64,000 bases of DNA, taken from the NCBI GenBank assembly GCA_035582835.1, contig JAYKAV010000489.1:1160580-1224579 (forward strand). Direction: 5' to 3'. The DNA comes from Phoebastria nigripes (Eukaryota; Chordata; Aves; Procellariiformes; Diomedeidae). The notes below the pieces were generated by a model. The model was not told where the DNA came from, did no database searches, and was given only the letters and a program-made list of their open reading frames with translations. This document shows positions 13,240-24,500 of the stretch, in pieces. Each line of letters opens with the position of its first letter. The stretch's first letter is position 1. The translations under genes were made by a program, and so were the position numbers.

Positions 13240-14110
13240 CTTCTCCTTTGAGGCCACAGTAATTGTTCACACCAAACTGCAAGCACTTTTATATCAGTCA
13301 TGAAAGACACGAAAGATGACAAAAAAAATACATGTTTTTACATATATATTCAATCAATGTCTATGGAGCTTAACGCAAGGGGATTACCAGCCAGTTTAGA
13401 GCATTAGTGACTCTCGGCCTTCATCAGAGGAGAACATTTGGTTGAATTGAAGCCAGCCTTTGATGGGATTGGAGAATAATTATTTCCATCAATAATTACT
13501 TTCAAGCCCAGAAGAAATGGTTCCTAGCGCGTTGCAGGACAGGAGTCCTTGGTTGCCTCAAGGCCAATATGTTTTAACCCCAGGACCTGAAAATCTCATT
13601 AGTGGGAGCAGGGGCCAGGGTGAGAGGGACATGGCCTGCCGTGCCCGGGTCCCTCCTGCAAAGCAGCAGTGCCCCAGCATGCTGCCAGCCTGGGGAGGAA
13701 CCCTTCCGCCTCTGCTGCTGGAGCTGATCCAGCCCAGACTTTGCACAGGTCATTAATTTGGGGACATTTTTAATGGATCCTAATGATTGAGCCTCAGAAG
13801 ACTGTTCTTAAAAGGGGTTCGGGAAAGACCACAAGCTAATTAGCTCGCACAAAGCAAGCAATTAACCATGTAGCTTCCCGGATGGTTAAAAATAACATAG
13901 ATGTTGGGAAGCGACTGAGGGATTTATTACAAGCAGAGTAATAGATTTTTAAAGCCAGAGGAACCATCAGATCAGCCAGTGTCACCTCCTGCATGTCCTG
14001 GGACGGAAATACTTCACCCGGCTTCCCCCCATTGACCCCCGTCTCTTGTATTTGGCTGATGCACATCCTTAAATGTTCAGGGATTATAAAATGGGCTCCA
14101 AGAAAGAGTC
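13240..14110. other. Long AT-rich region, candidate conserved non-coding cluster
   Basis: Two AT-rich blocks (13240-13515 and 13745-14110) around a GC-rich centre. The first has GAATAATTATTTCC, TCAATAATTAC and a TCF/LEF-like CTTTGATGG. The second has CATTAATTTG, GCTAATTAGC and GCAATTAACC. The motif density is high for this intron. Confidence 0.33.
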
Positions 14111-14754
14111 AGCTATTAGAGAAAGTGGGGGGTTGTTGAGAGAGAAAACACAGGTGGAAAGAGAGAGGTGACCCTTCTTCTGCAGGTGCTCCTGTGCCAA
14201 CTCCAGCCCTGAAAATTGTTGCTCATGGCTGGGGCAGGCAGCAGGATGTTCCCCGGGGCAGGCAAGCCTCTGGCCATGCCTAACCAGGGCTAACATGCTG
14301 TTTTAGCATCACATTGCTCTTTAACCACCCTCTTGGCCCCGTTTAACCCCCAAGGTGTGCAGCATGCACCTGGCCCTGGCCCGTTGTTCCTGACCCCACA
14401 GCCCATGTGTGATGGCTGTGACGATCTCTGCAGCCAAAGCACCCTCCTGGCATCCCTGAGCCACTGTGGCTGCGGGGCTGGCAGGGGGACATCCCAGCCT
14501 CCCCCTGCGCCGGGGTGCGGGTCCCCATGATCCGGTGGCTTCGGCGTGCTGCTTTCCAAAGGGAGGAGGTAGGTCGGGTGGCAGACATGGCAGTGGGACC
14601 TTGCAGAGCTGACCTGGGGATGGCTAAACCCCAAACCAGCACCCACAGCCCATTCCTGAGATTGGCTTCAAAATGATAATGGGAAGAAATGGGGACACTT
14701 TCCCTGCCAGCTGAGCCCAGCCCACCATGGGTACCACCCCACAGCCAGGTCGGG

Positions 14755-14900
14755 CTTGGACATGCTGATGCTTGCTTTATTTATTCGAATAATACTCTGG
14801 ATGACACCAAAAACATAGCATTCTTGGCTCCTCTGCCAGGTATGGTTTATGGCTTTCCATTAATCTTTCTGTTCTTTGAAATAAACATCTGTGGGGCCTG
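14755..14900. other. AT-rich island
   Basis: TTTATTTATTCGAATAATAC, TTCCATTAATC and GAAATAAAC cluster in 150 bp between GC-rich flanks. Candidate conserved non-coding element. Confidence 0.22.
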
Positions 14901-16309
14901 GAAACCTATTTATTTCCCTCCCAAGTGTCTGAGCTCAGGCTCATTTGGGTTTGTTTTCTCCATTTGACTTCTTTTCTCCATTTGAGCTTGCCCAGCCCAA
15001 GCCCCTGTGTCTCTTGGAGCCTTCTCACCCCAGGCTTTACCTGCCCTAGCTCTGCTCCTCGCCAACTCTCATGGTCTCCCCAGGGCTCTTGCAGGCACCT
15101 GCCTGGCCCAGGTGGTTCTCCTTGGCTCTGCTGGGCTGTCCCAGGTTCTCCAGTTTGGGCTTTCATCATGATCAGGTGTGTTTACTGGACCTGCACCCTA
15201 TTTGTAGGAGCGGGGAGGAGGGCTGTCCTCTGGCTGCCAAAGCTTTGCTTCCACCTGAGTGCTGGTGAGGAGGATAGGAGGTGTGTGGTGAGGTATTGGC
15301 AATGCTAATAGCAGGTTTGGGGAATGGCATTTAAATGCAAAAGTTTTTTTTCTACCAGAGTGCGAGACCAGTGCTGTCTCTGCAGAGCTGGTGAGCTAAA
15401 ACCCACAATGCAGAAGATGTCCAGGGGTGCTGGTCTGATTAGCTACCGTTGCGCCTTGCTGTTGCATTGGATCTGGACCCCGTGCTGTCCCTGCAGTATG
15501 GGGCTCTCCAGCTGCTCCTCGGCTACATGATACTCATGGCATCTCTGCCTGAAAGCCAAGCACAGCATGGCCACGCTAGGGCACAGCTTGGCTTGGAAAC
15601 GGGGGCTTTCTGGAGCTTTGTAGGAGCATTTCCCACTGCAGGGCTGAGTGCCGTGGGCTCAGGAGGTCTGAGAGCAACCTGCAGCTCTCCTTCACAGCAG
15701 CACAGTTCCTACCTGCAGAAAGGAAAGGGGATTCCCCACTACATGGGAAACCTTCAGCCACCAAGCCCCGCTGAATGGACAGTTCTTTATCACTCTCTTT
15801 CCCTCCTCTTGCTCCCGCAGCGGGACACTCAGCTGCCTGCCGTACTCTGCGGAGGACAGACGTCCCGAAAAGCTGAGTGGCCGCACAGTCAAGGAGGCCT
15901 CCACCACCAACGGCTGTGCAAAAGGGAAGGAGAGACGAGACCATGCTCACCACAGGTCATGCAGGTAGGAGCCAGGGCTGTGAGCAGGGTCACCCCAAAG
16001 CAGGGGGAATGGCAAAGGAGGCATCTGTGACTGTTTACCCAGCCCCCCTGGGGGTCTGTGAGAGCTGGGGATGGGTTAAATGACTGTGTGAGCATGCAGC
16101 AAATGTATGCAATTGTACAAAACCCCCGTCCATGTTTGCAGGGAGAAACCTGCAAACCTGTAGTTCACTTCCACTCCATATCCTGCTCTTACAGCCTCCT
16201 TGCAAGTAGCCCTGGCTGGAAGACAGGTGACCTGCCAGCATCTCTGGTTGGGCGTCACCCTCGGCAATTCCCCTCTCCCCATGCCTAGATCAGACCAGCA
16301 GCATTGGCT

Positions 16310-16640
16310 TCATTAGGACACAGCTTCGTTATCAGTTTGTCGTTAGGCCCTGACAACTTGAGAGGGGAAAAATGAATTGAACATTGTAAATGAAGCAGCT
16401 AGGGTCTCTGAGCCCTGCCTGCTAAACTGTCTCTGGGATTAAAGCCTCTCCGTTTGGTTAAAGATGCTGGAAAGAAAGAGCAAGAAAGCACATTTCATAT
16501 CTTCAGATTTCAGGCTAACTGGAACAATAATCTAAAGCGTATTTTTAATTAGACTTTGATTACAATCACAGAGAAACAATTAAAGTTGGATAAGCACAGG
16601 GAGAAAGCTTCCACATCAAAGACAAAAGGCTTTATCTTGG
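16310..16640. other. AT-rich island with SOX and TCF-like motifs
   Basis: Contains GAACAATAATC, TTTTAATTAGACTTTGATTA and GAAACAATTAAAG: SOX-like (AACAAT), homeodomain (TAATTA) and TCF/LEF-like (CTTTGAT) cores close together. Candidate neural enhancer, on motif content only. Confidence 0.33.
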
Positions 16641-17307
16641 GAGAGNGACTCTACAGAAACCGCCTGCGGCCGCACGGCACAATCAGAAGTTTCTCCCCAC
16701 TCTCCCTTGGCCGTGGCAGTGCCCAGCCGTGGCCCTGGGTGAGGGGGGGCTGAGATGCACCCAGACCTGTTTGCTGGGGAGCCCAAATCTGTGCTAGGGG
16801 AAAGCATGTGGGAGCTGGGGTTGAGCATCCTGATAACTGAGGGGCTGAGATGGGTGTTCAGGTCCCTGGTCTGGGACAGACCCTTAGGGTGGCTTTGGGC
16901 AGATGTTTGAGCTTAGCAACAACGAGCCATCTTGGAAAACACACTTCTTCTACCTTAATGCAAACAAAAGACCGACCAAGCCTGAAGTGTGCCATATCCC
17001 CTAACAGTGCTTCTGCCAGTCGGTGAAATCCTTGGGAGGAGAAAGAGTGGGAAGGAGTATTTGGATGCTCCTCAGGGCCGCAGTGTGGTTGCACCTCAGA
17101 TTTCCTGCACCAGAAACACTTGGCACGCAGTTATTCACAGTTCACAACCAAAGCATTAGCATACAGTTTTGTTTTGCAGAGCAATTAAAAAAAAAAAAAG
17201 CGTATTAAAAGCACTAAGCAATTGGATTTTTATGGTAGTGTAATTTTGGTAGTAATTCCAGCCCTGGGTGAGCAAGTGTCAGGGGGCAGTGGAGCCTGAA
17301 TCCCCCC

Positions 17308-17336
17308 GCCACGTCCCCCTGCCGCCACGTCCCCCT
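17308..17336. repeat. 16-bp tandem duplication
   Basis: GCCACGTCCCCCT at 17308-17320 recurs at 17324-17336. A further small repeat (TTTGGGGATC and GGGGATCCACAGG, each twice) lies at 17663-17718. Confidence 0.7.
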
Positions 17337-17729
17337 GTCACCACCTCCAACAGGTCAACGTGCTGTGATGTTTGCTCTGCATTGACTCTTAATAATGATA
17401 ACATCTGTTCTTTCTAGAGAAACTACTCAATTTTCAGCCGGTTTCTGCAGTGAAGATCCCACAGCATTTTCCAAACACAGGGCTGCCTTCACATGTTCCC
17501 TGCTAGTGGCTTCTCCTGCTGGCGGGGCGAGAAGTAGGGAAACTGAGGCACAAACGCAGCACCCTTATTTCCAACAACGTCTACCCCTTCCTTAGGGTCA
17601 CCAGTCCCCAGTTTTGCAGAGGCCCTGGGGAGCTGGCTATGCCCCCTGCAAACCTCGCCCCTGGATCAATTTGGGGATCCACAGGCCAATTTGGGGATCA
17701 ACCTGGGGATCCACAGGCTGCCACCAGCT

Positions 17730-18260
17730 GCCCCCATCTTTATGAGCATTTGCTTTGGTTAATGAGTAGCCACAGAGTATCTGTCATATTTTCAGCCCAG
17801 TGCTCTGAATTAATTTAACCATGGTATTTGCTTTTCATTGAAACATAACGCAATTCAGTGTCGTATGTTTAAAAATGAAATTAATTTACAGGAGTTTTTT
17901 TCCAGGGTTTAACAACTGTGTAAGAGATGCATATCTCATGAAATTACCACAGCATCTCAATAAATATATATATTTCTAATCAATTGCTATTTAACATGTC
18001 AAGTCTTTTATTACAGTTAGATGCATTTGGTTGCAATAATTATTGTATGCAAATTAAATGCCAATTAATTATTTAAAGCATATTTACAAAGAGCAACAAA
18101 ACCTATAAATCTGTTACGGAGTCGTTAACCTCAGCAAACATGTTTTAAATAATCAGCCGGCATTGCCGTGGCGTACAGTAGCTGTCTCATTATATCTCCA
18201 TTAGGCCCACGGAGGAGANACTTCATTTAAACTGTGACCAAATTATTCGTTAGAGGGTAA
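17730..18260. other. AT-rich block before SRRM4 exon 3 with octamer and homeodomain sites
   Basis: About 530 bp of strongly AT-rich sequence ending about 160 bp before the exon 3 acceptor. It holds a perfect POU octamer ATGCAAAT at 18047-18054, CCAATTAATTATTTAAAGC right after it, AATTAATTTAACC near 17809 and GAAATTAATTTAC near 17876. Either an enhancer or an intronic splicing control region would fit. This is the strongest conserved-element candidate in the intron by appearance. Confidence 0.42.
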
Positions 18261-18416
18261 TGAGGCACTNGTCCGTGCCCCAGGCCCACCGTGAAAACTG
18301 ATCTCTCTGCCCCTGATGTCCCTGAGGTGGGGACGGGAGACAGCAGTCCCATGTGAGCTGATTCAGCTTTTATTTTTATCATTTTTAATTTTAATTTGTT
18401 TTTCCCCCCTCCTCAG

Positions 18417-18500
18417 CCCCTCATGCGATGGGGAGCGTGCGCCGCCGCCAGCCCGGGGGAAGAAGAAGAAGAAGAAATCCAGCCGCAAGAAGCGGAGGAG
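18417..18500 (+). CDS. SRRM4: SRRM4 exon 3 (84 nt)
   Basis: The acceptor is a pyrimidine tract ending CCTCAG and the donor is GTGAGG. The first base completes a codon from the missing exon 2, and the exon ends on AG of a split Arg codon (phase 2 at both ends). It encodes a Pro-rich lead (APPPARG) followed by the basic cluster KKKKKKSSRKKRRR, matching the human segment before the lysine-rich region. The basic cluster is a likely nuclear localisation or RNA-contact segment (inference). Confidence 0.9.
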
Positions 18501-21500
18501 GTGAGGGCGGCCATGGTGGTGTGTGGGGCAGGAGGGCACAGGCAGCCCTCAGCTGTGTGAGGGGGGAAAAAAGGCAGTGTAAAATGGAGGTGTGAGGGGC
18601 TGGGGGTCTCCACAGGCCCAGGGAGGCGACACCATTTTCTCAGCCTCCCCTCAGGGCGGCAGAGGCCAGGCCGGAGCTCGCCCCGCAGCCGTTCCTGGGG
18701 GCCCCGGGAGCCCCCGGACCCCCTCCACCCCGGGGGGGATGCCACTGGTGGCAGGGTAAGGGTTGGGGTGGCTGGGGAGGGCTGTGGGGAGCCCTGCAGT
18801 CCCTAACACTGCTCTGCCTCCTCAGGTCTCCCTCCTACAGCCCCTCGCCTGTGAAGAAGAAGAAGAAGAAAAGCTCCAAGAAGCGAAAAAGAAACAGGTA
18901 TTTTTCCCCTTGAAAATGTAATTCCCCGCCGGCAGTGGCTGTTGGGGGGGTTTGGACAAGGGGTGGAAGACATTATTGCCGTCGGGCAGGTGGCCGAGCC
19001 CTGCGCCAGGAGGGTAGAGAGGCGTCAAACTCCTGACTCTTCATAATGGCCGCCCAGAGGGCAGGGCCCCACCAGGAGGTGAAAGCCGGCAGCCAAGGAG
19101 GGGCAGAGCCGGCATCCCTCCAGGCAAGGAGGGCACAAAATGGGGTGCACACCCAGGGCAAACAGATAAATATGAGCTGCCATGGTGTGAGGGAAGAGAG
19201 ACAGATGAGCCAAATGAGCGCGAGGTCTGCAGAGCCTCTGCCTGCTGTCCTTGCTGTCCTGTTTCACATGGCTCCCATCCTCTGGGATGCCAACGGGATC
19301 GGCGCTCGGGGCTTGCACTGGTCCCTTTCCCTTCTCCCCTAGCCTGCAGAAAGTGTCAGTGTTTGGACCAGGAAAAGGCTCAGACCAGCTCCCTGCATCC
19401 ACATCTCAGGCTTCCCTCCCGGCCCTGGGCAACTGCCTCCACATTCCCCTTCTGAAGTCCATCTTTAATTTAAAGAGCACAATTAAATTTTAAAATTGCA
19501 AATATTTCACTGGTTTCTTTCAACTGTTAAACCAATATTTGAAAAGAACAGTGGATGTTATCTCCCTTGGAAAGTTCATGTATTTATAATATATTGAACC
19601 AAAAAGAGAAGCTACCAAAAATGGATAACAGGGTGAAAAGTTGAGCTTGAATCTTAAAGAAGACGGAGGGAGGAGGAGAGACAAAGATACAGAAACTCCT
19701 TTAAAACGCTTCCTTCCCAAGGAGGGATTCTTATGCTCTTTTATGGATGCCATCTCCTGACGGCAGTCCTGGGTCAGATGTTCCTTGGCTTTGAACCTTT
19801 AGTACCCATTTATGCCTGCCCCTGCAAACCAAGGATAAGCTGTAGCTGGTCCCAAAAGGCAGCATGATAAACCATTACGCATTGGTGACCAATGGAGGTT
19901 GTTTCCAAACACCTGGTACCACTTCAACTACAGATCCCAACTGACCTTGCCGCAGGCAGTCTCACGGCCCCTCTAGGCAGGACTTCAGGCCATGTCTTCT
20001 GCAGGATGTTGTGCTCCAAGCTGAGACGGGACACAGCAGGCTGTGCAGTGTACTGGGGCCAGGCCTTGCTGCAAGGAAGAGTGTCCTCCATGCTCCCAGG
20101 GTTTTCTACAAGGACTACCAGCATGGTGGCTCCTGTGTCATCCCAGGGATGCTCCAGGAGGCAAGACAGAGGCATGATGCTGGTTTGGCTGTGAGGCTGC
20201 GCTGGAGTTATACAGAAAGGATTCTTTCTTTGACTGCTACTTGGTCCTTCATACACAAAACCAGGGACTGGACTCACCTCTGCCCCCTCAAACTAAGTGC
20301 CCTGCAAAACTGTGGAGGCAGTAGCAGAGAAGAGGGACCCACCAGGGACAGGGGATGTATCTGATCTCTATAGACTTGTTATCCTGAGGATCATATTCTC
20401 AGTTATTTGCAGTCTGTGATAGTAACTTCCACCACACCAGCATTTCTTAGCTATGCCCCTGCCAGCTGGCTAAAGGAGAGCCAAGGCCATTCTGCCCAGC
20501 TGGTACATTAGGTCTCACAGTGCTCAGTCTAACACTGGGCCTAACCACATTGTCTCTGATTCAAATTTCCAATTTTGTGAGACCCTGTATTCAATGTACA
20601 TATTTGTGTCTTGCAGGTTATCTTCAAAGAAGAGAAGACACAGGTAAGAATTGAGCAAGTATAAGTGGTCCCTTAGAAATATGAGTTTAATGGTCTCTTC
20701 AAGATCTCACAAGGTTGATGTTCACTGGGTGGGGGCAGAAGACATTTTTCTTCTGTGTCTCCTTGTGGAATCCCCTTGGCTCCCCCCCATTCCCTGTGGG
20801 TCTGGAGCTACCCTCTCCCTGTTCAGCCTTATGCGTTCCTCAAACCCCACATGAGTCAGGTCTCCAGCCCAACCTGTGCAATCAAGCACATAACTGGAAA
20901 AGACCACTTGCTATGACCTAGCCCCCAGCAACCTCATCCATGTTGCATCCATCCTGCATCTTGAGTCTTCATTTCTCTTACGGTTTTATTTGCAAACAGT
21001 ATGGCATCCCCCAGCAGTGCCCATCTTTGAAACATTCAGAGTCAGTGGCTTTCCAGGTGTGTACTGGAAGAACTCTCCTGATTCCAGTATGTGTGTGTAC
21101 AGTATCAAGAAGTATTCATCTTTTCTATGCGAAAATGCAAAGCCACCAGGATGGCTGATCCCTTTGAGGATCCTTTTTGGCCAAGCCCACAAGCCAGATT
21201 TGTCAGCAGGCACTCAGACCCCCTGTGCTGCGGCAGAATCATTAATCCCTTTCATTTTTATTGCACGCTCTTGGGCAATCTAGCTGTAACATTGACGTGT
21301 GATTGTGCAGCTTTTTATCAGAACAGAAATCTCCGAATTAATTAGCCATTTCTTATTTAGTTCTTCAAGCCCCAAAAGTAAGAGAAAGGAAGAAAGAAAA
21401 CACAAAAAACAGTAAGTAGCGATTCATGGTGTTCCCTGCCCTGCCTGCGGAGAGCTGTGGGGCTAGGAAGTGCTTGATGTGGTGGGTCCTCTGGAGCTAA

Positions 21501-24500
21501 CACCGGCTGCACAGCCCTAAGCAATTCTCAGGATTATTTCACAGCTAAAACCAGCAATTCTGGTTTTGCTGGAATGGAAGAGGGTTTGTAGAGGCTGCAG
21601 ACCTTTCCTCTCCCTCTCTTTTGTGCCACCTCATTCAGTACTTTCTTTGTATCTTGTGAGATACAAAGGATGTACAGTGTCTCGTTCATCCAGTCCTGAG
21701 CAGAGACTCCAGCTTTTCTGATGAGGGCAGCATGAGAGGATGAACTCAAATCTGCAGAGCACAGTGCCCCACAGCCTCTACTGCCCAAAGGGCAGGCTGG
21801 CACATTCTTACTGGGAAGGGCTTTAGCTCCTCGTTTCCTGCTCTTGGAGGTTAGAGTAGGGGCTACTCATGATATACAATACAACCAAATATCTATGGAA
21901 GCAGAAGGCAATGGGGACTAGGGAAGAGAAGGGATTGTTCGGAGGTGATGGAGGCTGTAAAAATCTAGGGTTGAGGTTCCCATCTGCCCTGGAGTGTTAG
22001 CAGAGCACAATCCTTGTCCTGTGGGGCAGACAATCAAGGGGTATGGTATAAAATGTGGTTCCTCAGGGCTGGAAGGAAGGCCTGTAAGCCACCTCTGTTT
22101 TTCACTTCCTTCTCTGTCCTTTCCTGGGAATTGCAACTTGCGGCTTCTTACCTGCTTTCAGAGCAAAGAAACAGTTCTGGGGCTGAACCTTGGGCACCAG
22201 TTCCCTGGCTGGCTCTGCTGGGACTCAGGGTACCCTGCTAGAGACAGAAACTGAGCTAGCAGATGGAAATCTGCTGGTTTGTTTGGTATTAGTAGGACCT
22301 GCCCTTTAATTCTTCCCAACACAACTTTTAGCTCTTAGGCAGAAAGATGACAGAGGGACAACAACCTGTGACACCACCAGTGTCACCCCAGTACCCACTA
22401 GGACTGAAGAGATGGGGAATCCATGAGGTGCAGAGCACATTGCGCTGCCTGCACAGGTCATCTCTATTGCATGCAGAAAGCCCATCTCCTTTTCTCTATG
22501 ATTTCTGCATGTTCAGTAGCACAGCCACCTTTTTTTTCTCAAACTGGGCTGCTATGCCCTCAAATCTCAGTCGTAAAACTGAGGCTTCCTACGTTATCAG
22601 TAAAAGCAGGCATCTCCCAAACCCAGTGTAGCACTGGCNGGTACACGGTAGCCTAACAGTGTGGTTAAAACAAAGATCAGATGCCTTGCTGGAGTGTACT
22701 GACCTAGGGGAACAAGAGCTGCTACAATTGCTCTTTGGGGATAAACCAGCCAGAGTGTTTTAGCCTTTGTTTTTCAGCTTGCAAATCAGAGCTGAGCCAC
22801 TCCTGTTTTCTGCAAACTTTCTCATTGCTCCCAGGTGTGGATCAGATAGGTCCCATGAGCCAGCTCAGGTCAGGATTTTTGTATAATCACACCGCTTTGG
22901 CTTATCTTTGTGTCAAGCAACTGGTTATCTAAATCACACAGGACCAGTTTTTCTTCCTGCAGAAAGGGAAAACTCTTAAACTGGAGGGACTGCTGCAGAG
23001 GGTGAAGAGCAAAGGTGGGGATTTTCACACAAATCCACCATGTTCAGTGTTGCTGATTTCAGCTGTATGAAAATAAGGAAGGAGGATCCCAAAATGCAAC
23101 ATTTTTAAAAATATAATCATAGGGTGTGAAAAGCATCAGAGAAAACAGCCAGGTGGAGTTCAAGCAATTGCCCTGGAGGTTCCCCTTTTGTCTTAAAGGA
23201 GATGCTGTTCTCAAGCAATTGATTTGCTGAGGTTTTTTTATAGTGGCAAACTGCTAAATGCTGTCCAGGCAGGTTGTATTAGTGCTGTCAGTCACCGGTG
23301 TAGCATGGCCACGAAGCCAGACTGTTCCCACCAGCTAACCCATCATTAGCTTTGCCTGCTGGCACAGTGATGCCAGCCTGAGCAGACAGCTACACTACCA
23401 GATCTAAAATAACTGCTGTGGTGGGCAACGATGACAGGGAACGGGCACAGAAGGTGAGAGGTAGCCAGCCACCCACATCATGCTGCTGTCTGCGTGCAGG
23501 ACTTCAGCTGTTGGCATGGGCAACAACGGCCCTTCAGTAATAGGGCCAGGTAATCCATCAGTAATAGCCTGAATGGAGCAAAGGGAAGCGCAGCAGGGCA
23601 CTGAACCTGGGTCCCTGCGCACGGTTTGGTAACTGTCCTGTGGCCCTGTCAGNAAAGGGAGCAGCAGTGACTGGACATCTATAAGAACTGAGGTAAAATG
23701 GTCCTGCCCCTCAAGCAGGAACCATGCATAGCGCAGGCTGCAGTTAGGGAAGCTGTATGTATCTTATATTTATATAGCAACCATAAGAGCTGCCTGTAGG
23801 ACTGGCTAGGCCCTCCCACCTAGAGAGTGTGGGGAAGGCTGGCTGTTACTGAGTGTACTGTATTATTTGGAGCCTGTCCTGCATCTGTTCTTTAACAAGA
23901 TGCACTGCAGAGAGGGTTAGAGCAAGAAATGGGAGGGTTGGAGCTTTGCAATGCGTTGCCTGGAGGGACTGTGCTCCCCCAACAAGGGTCAGCAATGGGA
24001 AGGTCCCAGGCTGTTCCCTGGTTGTCTTAGGGTAGGCTGCAGGATGAAGGGCAAGCAGATGAGCGGGCAGGCACATAGTTCATTAAGGTCTTGAAAGCAG
24101 AAAAGATTGGTGCTGTCTGCTGCACTCCTGTATGCTAGTCCATAGATCTCCCACCAGCAGGCTACAGAGCCAACCTAATAGCTTGTACTTAAAATGCTAG
24201 CATAGATCTTGGTAAGATGGCTTGCCTTAATGTTGGTGTAGCTACGAAGGGATGGAGAATTTCTCACGCCCTGGTCTCCTGCACAATGTTTCACACACCA
24301 ATCTCTTGGTTTAAAACACACATCACCTTTTTGATTTGAATGTTACTGACTTCAGCCGCCAGCTGCTGGCTCTTGCATCCCCCCAGTCTGCTAGCCTAAT
24401 GGTGATTTTCCTCTCTGCTTCTTAAAGCTCTCGTGGGCGCACCCGGAAATCTCATCGCCATCGCCACCGCCACTGCCACTCTCGCTCAGAGAGCTCAGAC

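Larger units (their letters stand above)
1..18416 (+). other. SRRM4: Non-coding, probable SRRM4 intron 2 (3' part)
   Basis: No exon-like segment matching SRRM4 exon 1 or 2 (FEKFWRGTF, SIIVASITARK) or any other known protein was found on either strand. Long open frames, such as a 409-codon one at 1096-2325, are a by-product of high GC and carry no recognisable domain. The stretch alternates GC-rich filler with AT-rich islands listed separately. Intronic status is inferred from the exon 3 acceptor at its end. Confidence 0.7.
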
